Assembly: GCA_964573705.1 (NCBI GenBank)
Contig: CAZNLT010000002.1
Location: forward strand, 1 to 64,000
Source: JAABSQ01 sp964573705
GTDB taxonomy: Bacteria; Desulfobacterota; Desulfobacteria; Desulfobacterales; Desulfococcaceae
Direction: 5' to 3'
DNA length: 64,000 nt
Each line of letters begins with the position of its first letter. The stretch's first letter is position 1. The notes beneath the pieces were generated by a model, which was not told the DNA's origin, did not search any database, and saw only the letters and a program-made list of their open reading frames with translations. Below are positions 36,089 to 45,001 of the stretch, piece after piece. Both the position numbers and the translations under genes were made by a program.

Positions 36089-37726
36089 ATGGCTGAGGAA
36101 TATGCATTGCAAAATGTTTGGATGGGAATCGGCGTTGTCGTCATTCTCTTTGGGATTTTTTACTATGTCGGCTGGTGGGCCAGCCGAAAAACGGCCAGTG
36201 AAGAAGATTTTTATGCGGCCGGCTTTTCCATCGGACCGGTCACCAACGGTCTGGGAATGGCCGCCACCTGGGCCAGTCTGGCCACATTTCTCGGGGTTAT
36301 CGCCCTGATCCAGAAACTTCAGGTGCCTTTCGTCTATCTCTGGATTCAGTGGGCCATTTCGATTCCGCTTTTAACCCTTTTATACGGCACAAGTCTCCGC
36401 CGCATGAAGGCGTTTACGCCGGCCAGCTTCATCAGGTCCCGGTACGGAAAATCATCGACCATCGTGATTGTCTGCTGGATGGCGCTGATCATGGTCATGT
36501 ATGCACTGGGTCAGATGATCGGTCTGGGCCAGGCGTTCGAACTGCTTTTCGGTATTCCCTACAATGTAGGCCTGATCGTCGCCGGTGTCGCCACGGTCGG
36601 TTTCATTACCATGGGCGGAATGTACGGCGCGTCCTATAACGCAGCCTTCCAGATGATCGTCATGACCATTGCCATGGTCGTGCCCATGGGGGCCATCATG
36701 AAAGCCATGGGCTCCAGCGGATGGTGGTTTCCGCCGCTGGCCTACGGCGACATGGTCCCCAGCATGCTGGAAAAACTTCCGACGTTTTTCGAGATGAAAT
36801 ACGACGTCCGCTGGTACTTCGCACTGATTCCGGCCTTCACTCTGGGGCCGGTGGCGCTGCCTCACCTGGCCATGCGCGTGTTCACATCATCAAGTGTCAA
36901 GAGCGCCCGCTGGGCCGTGGTCTGGTTTGTGATTTTCCTGGGGCTTCTGTTCTCGGGCTCCTATACGGCGGGATTTGCCGGCAACTTCTTTGCCGCGACG
37001 ACCGGCCGAACCATTGCCAAGCCCGACCAGACCCTGCTGATTCTGAACGTCTTCTATAACCCGGCCCTGGTAGCCGCCTTTGTCATGGGCGGCGCCGTGG
37101 CTGCCGGTTTGTCGACGATCGGCGGCAATCTAATGGCCATCGCCGGCCTGGTCGGCAATGACCTGCTCGGCATTCTGGCTCCCAAAATGGAAACCAAAAA
37201 GAAAATCAAATGGGGGTATGCCGCGCTGGCGATGGGCGGTGTGGCTGCGATCCTGCTGGCTTTCAAGCCGCCGAGATTTCTCGTGACGTCCATTCTCTGG
37301 GCCTTCGGTCTTCTGGCCACCACCGCCACCCCCGGCATTCTGCTGGGCGTCTGGTGGAAAGAAGCCAATAAGCTGGCGTTGATGATTTCTTCAATTGTCT
37401 GCGGTGTCATCTTCATCATCATTTCACCGCATGTGCTGCCTTCCATCAGCCTGGGCGGACAAAGCCTGGTGGCCAAGCTGGGCATGTCCGGAGGCATGGT
37501 GACGGTTCCCCTGAGTTTCGCCCTGTTTATCATTTGTTCCATTATCTTCAATCGAGTTCCGGCTCTGGCCGATTGGGCCCCGAGTATGGAAGACAAAATG
37601 GTCGTGGACAAGATACACGGCTGGGGCGATTACGATGAAAAGCGATATAATGGAATCGGATGGCCGCTTCTGATCGTCGTGGTCTGTGTCGCTGTTTTCT
37701 TCTGGGGACTGGTGCCCTGGGCATAA
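36089..37726 (+). CDS. Sodium:solute symporter family protein
   Basis: Polytopic secondary transporter of the SSS family, 545 residues with about 13 hydrophobic helices. The N-terminal region EDFYAAGFSIGPVTNGLGMAATWASLATFLG is the SSS signature area, followed by MKAFTPASFIRSRYG. Import of acetate, propionate or another monocarboxylate is likely from the adjacent acyl-CoA synthetase and Cache sensor; not provable from sequence. AAAGGGGGGA precedes the ATG. The family is sodium-driven. Confidence 0.92.
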   Translation: MAEEYALQNVWMGIGVVVILFGIFYYVGWWASRKTASEEDFYAAGFSIGPVTNGLGMAATWASLATFLGVIALIQKLQVPFVYLWIQWAISIPLLTLLYGTSLRRMKAFTPASFIRSRYGKSSTIVIVCWMALIMVMYALGQMIGLGQAFELLFGIPYNVGLIVAGVATVGFITMGGMYGASYNAAFQMIVMTIAMVVPMGAIMKAMGSSGWWFPPLAYGDMVPSMLEKLPTFFEMKYDVRWYFALIPAFTLGPVALPHLAMRVFTSSSVKSARWAVVWFVIFLGLLFSGSYTAGFAGNFFAATTGRTIAKPDQTLLILNVFYNPALVAAFVMGGAVAAGLSTIGGNLMAIAGLVGNDLLGILAPKMETKKKIKWGYAALAMGGVAAILLAFKPPRFLVTSILWAFGLLATTATPGILLGVWWKEANKLALMISSIVCGVIFIIISPHVLPSISLGGQSLVAKLGMSGGMVTVPLSFALFIICSIIFNRVPALADWAPSMEDKMVVDKIHGWGDYDEKRYNGIGWPLLIVVVCVAVFFWGLVPWA

Positions 37727-37824
37727 TGGCTGAATCAGGAGCAGGGAGCCGGCCGGAGAAGCCATCGCTTCTCCGGCCGATGGACGGCTTGACCGGTCTG
37801 CCCTCCAGAGCTGCAGAGGAAACA

Positions 37825-38379
37825 ATGAAATATTTTACTTCCATGAAAAGAATCCTGCTTCTGGAGGGCCGGGTATTCGACGAAATGATGAGCAGCGGCC
37901 TGGCTGTGCGGTACTGCATGGTCAACGTGGTGATTCTGGGACTGATCTATGGCGGCGCCGCCATTCACTTCAGCAGACACCTTCTGACCCGGGGTACAGT
38001 CAATACGCTTTCGTTCAATGCTCTTTTCATTATGATGGCAGGTGTCGGCCTGGCCTTTCTCATGCATGGAGGCGCCGCTTTGTTTATCTGGGTTTTCTGC
38101 CGCGGAGCCGGAGGCTGCCGGCAGTTCATGCCTCCGTATCTGAATATCGGCGCGGCCAGTATCGCTCTCTGGCCTCTGGCGCCGGCACTGGCCGCCTATC
38201 AGATCGTCAAACCCGGTGTTTTCCTGATCGCCTACATGATTCTTTTCGCCGTCTACGGCGGCATGGTCGAATATGTGGGCGTCCATCGGGCATCCGGACT
38301 GTCCACCTTGAAAATGACCCTAGTGGCGGTGGTCACCGTTTTTTACATCGGCTGTTTTCTCTACCTCTGGGTCGGTTAA
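37825..38379 (+). CDS. Multi-pass membrane protein, Yip1-like
   Basis: A 184-residue protein with five or so hydrophobic segments (VNVVILGLIYGGAAI, ALFIMMAGVGLAFLM, MILFAVYGGMVEYVG, LVAVVTVFYIGCFLYLWV). The arrangement resembles Yip1-domain proteins, but the match is loose and no function is known. Start ATG 37825 has AGAGGAA ahead of it; the open frame runs further upstream through the symporter gene's end and is a shadow there. It lies between the symporter and HD-GYP genes (gap 21 bp), so it is in the same operon. Confidence 0.6.
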   Translation: MKYFTSMKRILLLEGRVFDEMMSSGLAVRYCMVNVVILGLIYGGAAIHFSRHLLTRGTVNTLSFNALFIMMAGVGLAFLMHGGAALFIWVFCRGAGGCRQFMPPYLNIGAASIALWPLAPALAAYQIVKPGVFLIAYMILFAVYGGMVEYVGVHRASGLSTLKMTLVAVVTVFYIGCFLYLWVG

Positions 38380-38400
38380 CTCCCCCAGATCCTCAGGATT

Positions 38401-39606
38401 ATGCCATCAGAATACCAAAAATATTTTCAGACCCTGTCGGATGTAGCCAAAGCCATTCATTCCGGGACCCGAACCGAAGACATTATCCAGGCCATCGTGA
38501 CCCATACCACCGACCTGTTGACCGCCAAGGGAAGCATTTTCTGGATATTGAACCGAAAAGATCAACGGATCGAAACCAAAATCTCTCACGGCTTCCCGTA
38601 CAGGAATCTGCTCAGGGTGGATTATGAGGCCCTGAAAACCGTCTTCAGGCTCGACCCGGGAACCAGATCTTTTATCCAAGATGCACGGAAAGATCCGAAA
38701 ATTCCGGACCTGGATCCATTGGGCAAAAGATGGGTGGTTTCCGTTTACGGGGTATCCGTCGATATCGCCCCGCCGTACTCGGGACTGCTGGCGGTTTACT
38801 TCAGCCGGAAGCAGGTCCCGGGTCCGCCGGAAACCGATTTTCTCATGGCTTTGGCCGAACATGGCGCAATCGCCCTGCACAAGGCGATACGATATGATGA
38901 GCGAATGCTGACGGCTTTTCGGCAGACCGTGGAAGGTCTGGTCATGGCCCTTGAAGCCAAGGATCCGACAACGCACGGGCATTCACTCCGAGTCGCTTTT
39001 CTGGCCAGAATGACCGCGCAAAAAATGAATCTATCGGAGCAGCAGATCGAACAGGTATATCATGCCGCACTGCTCCACGATATCGGTAAAATCGGCATGA
39101 CCGACCGGATTCTGGAACGGCTTGGCACGTTGTCCCGCCGGGAAATGCTGGAAATCCGGCGGCATCCTGAAATCGGCTCTCAAATACTGAAGCCACTTGT
39201 TTTTCTGAACGATCTGGTCCCGCTGATTCTTCACCACCATGAAGACTACGACGGTTCGGGATACCCCGACGGACTTGAAGGGGAGGATATCCCTTTGGGC
39301 GCCCGTATCCTTACGGTGTGCGACGCTTTTGAAACCATGCTCTCGGGACGGCGGAACATCACCCCCCTTTCACTGGAACGTGCTCTCGAACAGCTCGGCC
39401 GGGCCAACAGCACGAAATTCGATCCCCGGGTGACTCGATCACTGGTCGAGGCCATCTCCGATCAGCCGGATTCCCTGTTGTCTTTTTTTAAACTGCCTCC
39501 TGTTTTTCCAGAAATGCTTCAAAGCAGTTATGAAACCGGTGTCGAGGAAAATAAATCCGGATCGGATTCCAGTCCCTGGCGGAACATCATGCCCACTTCC
39601 TTCTGA
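38401..39606 (+). CDS. GAF and HD-GYP domain phosphodiesterase
   Basis: Predicted c-di-GMP phosphodiesterase of 401 residues. A GAF domain (about 10-160) begins the protein, and the C-terminal HD-GYP domain (about 185-360) carries HDIGKIGM, HHHEDYDGSGYPDGL and the DAFETMLSGR metal-site block. All the usual residues for a di-iron HD-GYP enzyme appear present. GAF domains bind small ligands, so it may sense a metabolite. Its place within the acid-uptake operon, not with the flagellar or polysaccharide genes, suggests c-di-GMP is adjusted with nutrient supply. Confidence 0.88.
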   Translation: MPSEYQKYFQTLSDVAKAIHSGTRTEDIIQAIVTHTTDLLTAKGSIFWILNRKDQRIETKISHGFPYRNLLRVDYEALKTVFRLDPGTRSFIQDARKDPKIPDLDPLGKRWVVSVYGVSVDIAPPYSGLLAVYFSRKQVPGPPETDFLMALAEHGAIALHKAIRYDERMLTAFRQTVEGLVMALEAKDPTTHGHSLRVAFLARMTAQKMNLSEQQIEQVYHAALLHDIGKIGMTDRILERLGTLSRREMLEIRRHPEIGSQILKPLVFLNDLVPLILHHHEDYDGSGYPDGLEGEDIPLGARILTVCDAFETMLSGRRNITPLSLERALEQLGRANSTKFDPRVTRSLVEAISDQPDSLLSFFKLPPVFPEMLQSSYETGVEENKSGSDSSPWRNIMPTSF

Positions 39607-39614
39607 GGAGGTTT

Positions 39615-39671
39615 ATGAAAAAAAGTATTCACCCCGATTTTGACCGCGGCTTGGTGGACTATTTGAACTGA
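39615..39671 (+). CDS. Tiny 18-residue ORF with strong ribosome site
   Basis: MKKSIHPDFDRGLVDYLN, preceded by GAGGAGG (39605-39611) at ideal spacing, 8 bp after the HD-GYP stop and 8 bp before the next gene. It could encode a leader peptide coupling translation to the next gene, a genuine microprotein, or be an accidental site. No family is recognised. The residues are mostly charged and polar, with no signal peptide. Confidence 0.35.
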   Translation: MKKSIHPDFDRGLVDYLN

Positions 39672-39679
39672 ATCATGCC

Positions 39680-40237
39680 ATGAGCCGGTTCACGATTCCC
39701 TGGGATACCCCCGCCCAATGGGCGGAGATCAACCAAACCTTCGGTCATCTTCTTCAACGGCGCCGGACCGACCTGGGGCCGGCCCGGAATATCGCCCGCC
39801 AAATCGAATCCAAAATGGCCGATCTGTTCCCGCTGATGGCGGACCTGTGCCGCCACACCTGCCCCGAATGCGAAGAGCCCTGCTGTCGGGTGGCCATTCT
39901 ATGGTATAATTTTCAGGATCTGCTGTTTCTCCATTTGACCGAACAGGCGGTTCCCAAATCCCAGCCGCTTCGGCGATTTCAGGAACCCTGTCGATATCTG
40001 GGGCCCCGGGGCTGTATCCTGGACCGGATGGCGCGGCCTTGGATATGCACCTGGTACATTTGCCCGCCCCAGACCGCCCGTCTCCGGAAAATGGGCCGAA
40101 GCCGCCGACAGGAAACGGATGCCGCCATTGAGGAGATTAAAGCATTGCGGCACAACATGGAGGAGATATTTATAGAAATTCTCTTTTCGTGGGCAACGGA
40201 GCGCAGGGGGCCAAATCGGGGGGGAGATAAAAAATAG
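39680..40237 (+). CDS. Cysteine-cluster protein, YkgJ-like
   Basis: A 185-residue soluble protein with the pattern CRHTCPECEEPCCRVA (about 56-71) and a second group CRYLGPRGCILDRMARPWICTWYICP (about 103-128). This arrangement of eight or nine cysteines fits the YkgJ/zinc or iron-sulfur cluster-binding family (CxxCxxxCC with later C-C). The role is unknown. It closes the acid-uptake operon, 8 bp after the tiny ORF. The C-terminus is basic and low-complexity (WATERRGPNRGGDKK). Confidence 0.7.
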   Translation: MSRFTIPWDTPAQWAEINQTFGHLLQRRRTDLGPARNIARQIESKMADLFPLMADLCRHTCPECEEPCCRVAILWYNFQDLLFLHLTEQAVPKSQPLRRFQEPCRYLGPRGCILDRMARPWICTWYICPPQTARLRKMGRSRRQETDAAIEEIKALRHNMEEIFIEILFSWATERRGPNRGGDKK

Positions 40238-40403
40238 AAAAATCTATACGGGTCAGGAACACGGGGCGGCCTCGATAAAGCCGGTAAGCTTTCAAACGGG
40301 GCGCCCCGGAACATCAGAATATCCGGCGGAATGCCGTCTTCCGCCTGCCTGCGCAACAAGAATAGAGGGGCGGAAAAAATCTGACTGCGCCGGAGGAATG
40401 CCT

Positions 40404-41333
40404 CTATTCGTTAAAAGAAGGACGAGGCAGGACGCCGGCCCGTTCGGCGATTTCCGGAACCATGTGCTCCCATTCGATCGCCATCAGGTGAATCCCGGCC
40501 ACCCCTTTCATTTCCCTGAATTCCTCGATCTGCTCGCAGGCGATCTTGATCCCTTCTTCCGCATATTTGCCGCGGCCCGCGCCCTTGAGCCGGTCGATGA
40601 TTTCATCCGGAACGTCCATGCCCGGCACGTTGTTCTTCATGTATCGGGCCATACCGAGGCTCTTCATGGGGGTGATCCCGGCCAGAATATACACCTTTTC
40701 GGTGAGCCCCATGTCATTGGCCTGCTTGACCCATTCCCGCATCTTTTTCATGTTGTAGATGCACTGGGTCTGAACGAAATCGGCCCCGGCCTCCACCTTT
40801 TTGGCCAGACGATGCACCCGCCATTCAAACGGCTCGGCAAAGGGGTTGGCGGCCGCGCCGATGAACATCTTCGGCGGGGTGTCGATATCCCCCCCGCTCA
40901 AAAACTTGCCGTTTTCGCCCATATGCTTGACCATGCGGATCAGTTGCATGGAATCGATATCGAACACCCCTTTGGCGCTGGGATGATCTCCGAACTGTTG
41001 ATGATCGCCGGACAGGCAGAGCATATTCCGGATCCCGTGGGCATAGGCCCCCAGAATATCCGCCTGCATGGCCAGTCGGTTCCGGTCCCGGCAGACCATC
41101 TGATAATTGGGCTCCAGCCCTTCATCGATAGCGATCAGGGAGGCGGCCCAGCTGGACATTCGGACCATGGCGGTCTGGTTGTCTGTGATATTGACGGAAT
41201 CGACCATGCCTTTGAGATGGGAGGCTTTTTCACGTACCGCTTCCACACTCGTTCCACGCGGAGGGCCAAGCTCACCGGTAAACGCAAAATGTCCGGCTCT
41301 GAGCACCTTCTCCAAATTACTTCCTGAATTCAT
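40404..41333 (-). CDS. metF: Methylenetetrahydrofolate reductase (MetF)
   Basis: Flavoprotein of 309 residues interconverting 5,10-methylene-THF and 5-methyl-THF. Features: N-terminal FTGELGPPRGTS with the catalytic Glu, NITDNQTAMVRMSSWA, the FAD-region FIGAAANPFAEP (about 154-165) and FVQTQCIYNM. It lacks a C-terminal regulatory domain. In sulfate reducers such stand-alone genes usually serve the Wood-Ljungdahl pathway; neighbouring pathway genes are not in this window. GAGAGG precedes the ATG. It is transcribed away from the FAD oxidoreductase gene. Confidence 0.93.
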   Translation of the reverse strand: MNSGSNLEKVLRAGHFAFTGELGPPRGTSVEAVREKASHLKGMVDSVNITDNQTAMVRMSSWAASLIAIDEGLEPNYQMVCRDRNRLAMQADILGAYAHGIRNMLCLSGDHQQFGDHPSAKGVFDIDSMQLIRMVKHMGENGKFLSGGDIDTPPKMFIGAAANPFAEPFEWRVHRLAKKVEAGADFVQTQCIYNMKKMREWVKQANDMGLTEKVYILAGITPMKSLGMARYMKNNVPGMDVPDEIIDRLKGAGRGKYAEEGIKIACEQIEEFREMKGVAGIHLMAIEWEHMVPEIAERAGVLPRPSFNE

Positions 41334-41675
41334 ATGACCTTACCTCTCATTATAAGTTTGTGGGGACTATTCAACAGGGTCTTTCCCATTCTCAAGCACG
41401 GTGTTTTGAATTCTACGGAACCTTTTCCCGGAGAGTGATCCGACCCTCGATCCGAATCACCCCGATTGTCGATTAAAGGTTGCTAATTAATCCTTTTTTA
41501 TGGTCATTGTCAATAAAAAGCTCCTCAATAAACCTGCCAGAGACCCGGCGGAACCAGCCAAACCTTCCCCGATCGCTGAAAGTGAATGAACTCGATTATC
41601 TTTTTTCAATAGACCTGTGAAGCCGTATACGATAAAACATGCTTCTCTTTCTGATTGCGATGGGAGAAGCGCACC
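41334..41675. other. 342-bp divergent gap between metF and the FAD oxidoreductase gene
   Basis: No reading frame is supported here. The minus-strand half carries the metF promoter described at 41484-41513 and a 5' leader of about 144 nt, in which I recognise no riboswitch. The plus-strand half ends in GGGAGAAG before the ATG at 41676. Confidence 0.4.
41484..41513 (-). promoter_or_regulatory. Sigma-70-type promoter for metF
   Basis: On the minus strand TTGACA (41508-41513) is followed after 18 bp by TAATTA (41484-41489), or after 17 bp by TTAATT. The -35 box is perfect and the region AT-rich. The start would be near 41477. Confidence 0.5.
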
Positions 41676-42920
41676 ATGAGGATCGCCATCATCGGCGCCG
41701 GCATTTCCGGATTGGTGTCAGCCCAACTGTTGGATGCGGAACATGAAGTGACCCTTTACGAGAAGACCGGCCGGCCTGGGGGACACGCCCGTACCGCAGT
41801 GATCACCCTCGAAGACACCGATTATCCGGTGGACACCGGCGCTATCCTCTTCAACTCGGTCACTGCCCCCCATTTCTCCGAGCTGACCGAACAGCTGCAT
41901 ATTCCGACCCGGCCTCTGGTCCCGGTATTCGGCATTCGGTGCCGCCGAACCGGTCTGGCATACGGCCTCCCCGGTTTCCGCCGCCTATTTGCACAGCCTC
42001 ATAATTTAGTACGGCCGTGGTTTTTGCGAATGGCACGGGAAATTCGACGTTTTCGTCGGGAATCCCCGGCCCTGCTGCTGAAGAATGATTCAGATCTTTC
42101 TCTGAAGGACTATCTGATTCACCAACGGTATTCCGAACCCTTTTACCGGTTCTTCATTTTTCCCCTGGCGTCGGCCCTGTGGACCGCGGACCCCGAGCTG
42201 ATTTCGGAACTCCCGGCTCGGGATTTTGTTGAGTTTTACAAACACCACGGCTTTTATGACTCGCCTGACAGGCCCTGCTGCCGGATCATTCCCGGCGGAA
42301 CCCGGCAATTAACGGCGGCCCTGACCGACAAGATCCGGGCACGGATCCGCCTCCGTTCGTCGGTAGTCTCCGTCCGGCGGTCCGAAGACTCTGTGACCGT
42401 GGCTTCCGAGGGCGGGCCTCCGGAGCAGTTCGATCAAGTGATCATCGCCACTCAGGCGGATCAGGCGTTGAAGATCCTGTCGGCCCCCTCTCCGGAAGAG
42501 CGGGAGATCTTATCCGCTTTCCGGTATCGGGAAGCCGTCACCCTGCTCCATTTCGACACCGACGTTCTGGCTGGGCAAGAGCAGGCCCGGGGCCACCTGA
42601 ATTTCCTTACCCCCTGGCACTCCGGAAACCCCGCAGCGATTACTTATGATATGAAACGGCTCGGGACGACGTCGGGGCCCGTCCCCTTCCTCGTCAGCCG
42701 CAATCTCAACTGGGCGGCCCGACCCGGCGCCATCCTTCGAGAAATCTCATTTCGCCAGCTCGTTTTGCCTCCGGAGCGGCATCGCTTCCAAAACCGAAGA
42801 AACCGAATCAACGGTATGAACCGAACCTGGTTCTGCGGGGCATACTGGGGAACCGGATATCTTGAAGATGCTCTGGTCAGCGCCATCTCAGTCTGCAATC
42901 GCCTGACCGACGGATCTTGA
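41676..42920 (+). CDS. FAD-dependent oxidoreductase (amine-oxidase-like)
   Basis: A 414-residue flavoprotein. The N-terminal dinucleotide site is RIAIIGAGISGLVSAQLL (residues 2-19), followed by YEKTGRPGGHARTA and DYPVDTGAILFN, as in the COG2907 amine-oxidase group. The C-terminus has FCGAYWGTGYLEDALVSAI, the second FAD-contact motif. In other bacteria such genes sit with cyclopropane fatty acid synthesis or carotenoid genes, but none is next to it here and the substrate is unknown. Start ATG 41676 has GGGAG upstream; the frame extends 7 codons further. Confidence 0.82.
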   Translation: MRIAIIGAGISGLVSAQLLDAEHEVTLYEKTGRPGGHARTAVITLEDTDYPVDTGAILFNSVTAPHFSELTEQLHIPTRPLVPVFGIRCRRTGLAYGLPGFRRLFAQPHNLVRPWFLRMAREIRRFRRESPALLLKNDSDLSLKDYLIHQRYSEPFYRFFIFPLASALWTADPELISELPARDFVEFYKHHGFYDSPDRPCCRIIPGGTRQLTAALTDKIRARIRLRSSVVSVRRSEDSVTVASEGGPPEQFDQVIIATQADQALKILSAPSPEEREILSAFRYREAVTLLHFDTDVLAGQEQARGHLNFLTPWHSGNPAAITYDMKRLGTTSGPVPFLVSRNLNWAARPGAILREISFRQLVLPPERHRFQNRRNRINGMNRTWFCGAYWGTGYLEDALVSAISVCNRLTDGS

Positions 42921-43089
42921 ATCGGTAGAAAGAAAAGTTCTTCTATAAGGTATTTTCCTGCCCATAATACCGAACTTTCCCTATTTATCCCGCGCTGGCA
43001 TTTCCGTATAGATGGTTTACCCAAACCGGATTGCCCTGTCCGACCGGCACGATACCCATTTCAGCTTTGTTCACTCAGGGAGGAAATTT

Positions 43090-43299
43090 ATGAACGTCAT
43101 ATCGTTGGATTCCGTCAAAAAAACCCGTGATGCGCAGGTCAGGCGACAAAATGAAGAAGCCCTCGAATTTACCTATTCGGCATGGCAGATCGCGGTCGAG
43201 CATTCGCGGTTCCTACCTAGAGATATGGCTCTTAAACTGATCCAGCAAATCGTCTATGACCATGGGATGGGGTTGGATGACTTAAAGAATTTTCTCTAA
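43090..43299 (+). CDS. Small hypothetical protein (69 residues)
   Basis: MNVISLDSVKKTRDAQVRRQNEE start, with an excellent AGGGAGGAA ribosome site upstream, so it is probably a real small protein. It is charged and helical, without signal peptide or membrane segment. No family or domain is recognised. It stands alone between the FAD oxidoreductase and the Yfi-like cluster, on the same strand. Confidence 0.62.
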   Translation: MNVISLDSVKKTRDAQVRRQNEEALEFTYSAWQIAVEHSRFLPRDMALKLIQQIVYDHGMGLDDLKNFL

Positions 43300-43716
43300 A
43301 TTCCTGTTTTCCCCGCCTCAGCTCCGAATGGGACGTGCGTGAAACACGGCATCCGCCATTCCGGCATTCCTGATTTTCGAGGTTCGGCCGATCCCCTGCC
43401 GGAAGGGCCGAACCCGGATGTTTCCAACCCCCCTTGTTCGCCCTTTCCTGGAAAAGAAAAAATATTTCAAAAAGACACCCGCCACTCTTAAAATCCGAAT
43501 TGCGCCCCCTTGCTTTCGAGATTTCCATCTGATAGTGAATAAGACCAAGACCGCATTGAAAACAAGAGTGAATTCGATTACCTGCCGAAGTGCCGAATGG
43601 GTTTTCCCGCCTTCATCTTGAAATGCCTTCGGCCATGGCCAGACCAGCAACAGGCAGGCCGTAATGAACAGAATAAAATGTCGAAAACAGATCACCGGAA
43701 TTTCGAGGGCAGAGGC
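43300..43716. other. 417-bp gap upstream of the Yfi-like cluster
   Basis: On the minus strand a GTG-started 125-codon frame (43318-43695) has two hydrophobic segments (FILFITACLLLVW and EFTLVFNAVLVLFTI) but no clear ribosome site, so it is only a weak candidate membrane protein (about 0.3). On the plus strand no frame is convincing before 43717. The promoter of the Yfi-like cluster should lie here. Confidence 0.3.
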
Positions 43717-44166
43717 ATGAAGCGCGCTTCCATGCCGAAGGGTCTGTTTCAGGCGGTGCTCTGTTTTCTACTCTGTTTTCCGGGGACCGCCATCCCCCAG
43801 GACCGACTGGAAGCCAAGACCCAGCCGCCCTCCCGCTCCGATGTAATCCTGACGGTCAACATTCCTGCCGAACTGTTCATGGCCCTGGTTTCCTATCAGG
43901 AGTTGTCCGAGGCGGATGATCAGGGGGAAGCGACCACTCGAAAGCTGATAAAGGTGTTGGAAACGATTGTAAAAACCCTCAAAGAAGAACAGCAAAAATT
44001 TACAGCGTTACGACCTGAAACCGGAACAGATGCGAGCCTTGAACATCGACTTTCCAAGCTTGACCGGCACCTGAAAGATTTTCGAAACGAACTCCGGTAT
44101 CGCCGAACTCTTCTGGAATATCAGCAGCTCAAGAAAAAACAGAAGTCCTTCATCGAAGAAAATTGA
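43717..44166 (+). CDS. Exported coiled-coil protein, first gene of the Yfi-like cluster
   Basis: A 149-residue protein with an N-terminal signal (GLFQAVLCFLLCFPGTAIPQ, about 9-28), then a segment SRSDVILTVNIPAELFMALV and a long charged coiled coil to the end (LEHRLSKLDRHLKDFRNEL and similar). No family is recognised. It precedes the lipoprotein and YfiR-like genes by 10 bp and so probably works with them in the periplasm. The start at 43717 is preferred because the signal peptide follows directly; upstream ATGs in frame exist. Confidence 0.55.
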   Translation: MKRASMPKGLFQAVLCFLLCFPGTAIPQDRLEAKTQPPSRSDVILTVNIPAELFMALVSYQELSEADDQGEATTRKLIKVLETIVKTLKEEQQKFTALRPETGTDASLEHRLSKLDRHLKDFRNELRYRRTLLEYQQLKKKQKSFIEEN

Positions 44167-44176
44167 GGAAAGAACC

Positions 44177-45001
44177 ATGCTCCCTCCAAGATCGATTCGG
44201 CTGGGCCTTTTTCTCTGGTTGGCGGTAGTGGTCTGGATCACCGGATGCGCAAGTTTCCGGGAATATCAGCAGGACAGAGAAATTCAACGGCTGGAATCCG
44301 CCGCCCGGAAGACCGAAGATGATGTTCGGAACCGTCTGGATCAAAGCCCGGACAGCATCCTGAGTGAATCGCTTCGCACCCTGGATGCCATTCTGGAATA
44401 TGCGGACCGGGTAAAATCGGACCCGATGCGCTTCGATTCGGCCCGCATCGAGGAATACACCCGAAAGATCGACATCATTCGAACCAACCTTGAACGGTTC
44501 AAGGACCTGAAGCTTCAGGCCGACATCTCCTTTCCTTTGGGAGCTTACCGGGTATCGGCCCTTTCCCCGGCCGGACGGGTCCGACTCGGCCGATTGAAAG
44601 ATCGGATCGTGAAAACGGCCAAAGACCTCGGGACCCGATATCCGGGCCACCCCATTCGAATCACTTTAAAAACGATCGGGTATACCGATCTGGGACCGAT
44701 TTTACCCGACTCCGCCCTGGAAGCGGCGCTGCAAAAGGAGGTGAAGACTCCCGCTCCGTCGGAAAGAGACCGACAGCGCCAGTACAATCAGGCCCTGTCC
44801 CGGCTTCGCTCGGTCAGCGTCAACCGGTACCTGAAGGACCTCATCCGCAGGGACCTTCCCGGCGGCGGCTTCCAGGTGGAGTTAAAACATATCGGTAAAG
44901 GCGAGTCATTCCCGTTGCCCCGAATAACACCGCCGTACAAGGCCATCGACCCCCGGCGGCGGATCTGTATCATTTCCCCTTTTATCGAGATCGTGATTTG
45001 A
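44177..45001 (+). CDS. OmpA-like lipoprotein (YfiB-like position)
   Basis: A 274-residue lipoprotein with lipobox ITGC (Cys24) after a hydrophobic signal, so anchored in the outer membrane or periplasmic leaflet. A coiled-coil stretch (about 28-120) comes before a C-terminal OmpA-like domain (about 125-265) with GAYRVSALSPAGRVRLGRLKD and IRITLKTIGYTD, the region where OmpA-like folds bind peptidoglycan. YfiB, an OmpA-like lipoprotein, relieves YfiR inhibition in Pseudomonas. The similarity in size, topology and gene order suggests the same role here, but sequence identity is low. Confidence 0.68.
   Translation: MLPPRSIRLGLFLWLAVVVWITGCASFREYQQDREIQRLESAARKTEDDVRNRLDQSPDSILSESLRTLDAILEYADRVKSDPMRFDSARIEEYTRKIDIIRTNLERFKDLKLQADISFPLGAYRVSALSPAGRVRLGRLKDRIVKTAKDLGTRYPGHPIRITLKTIGYTDLGPILPDSALEAALQKEVKTPAPSERDRQRQYNQALSRLRSVSVNRYLKDLIRRDLPGGGFQVELKHIGKGESFPLPRITPPYKAIDPRRRICIISPFIEIVI

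Noticed and set aside
40325..40409. Hairpins near the ends of the YkgJ-like and metF genes, including a 9-bp repeat GAATAGAGG with CCTCTATTC
   Set aside because: Loop of 32 bases, no T-tract, and one arm contains the metF stop; not enough for a terminator.
41334..41480. Possible riboswitch in the metF leader
   Set aside because: I see no match to SAM, SAH, THF or cobalamin riboswitch consensus.
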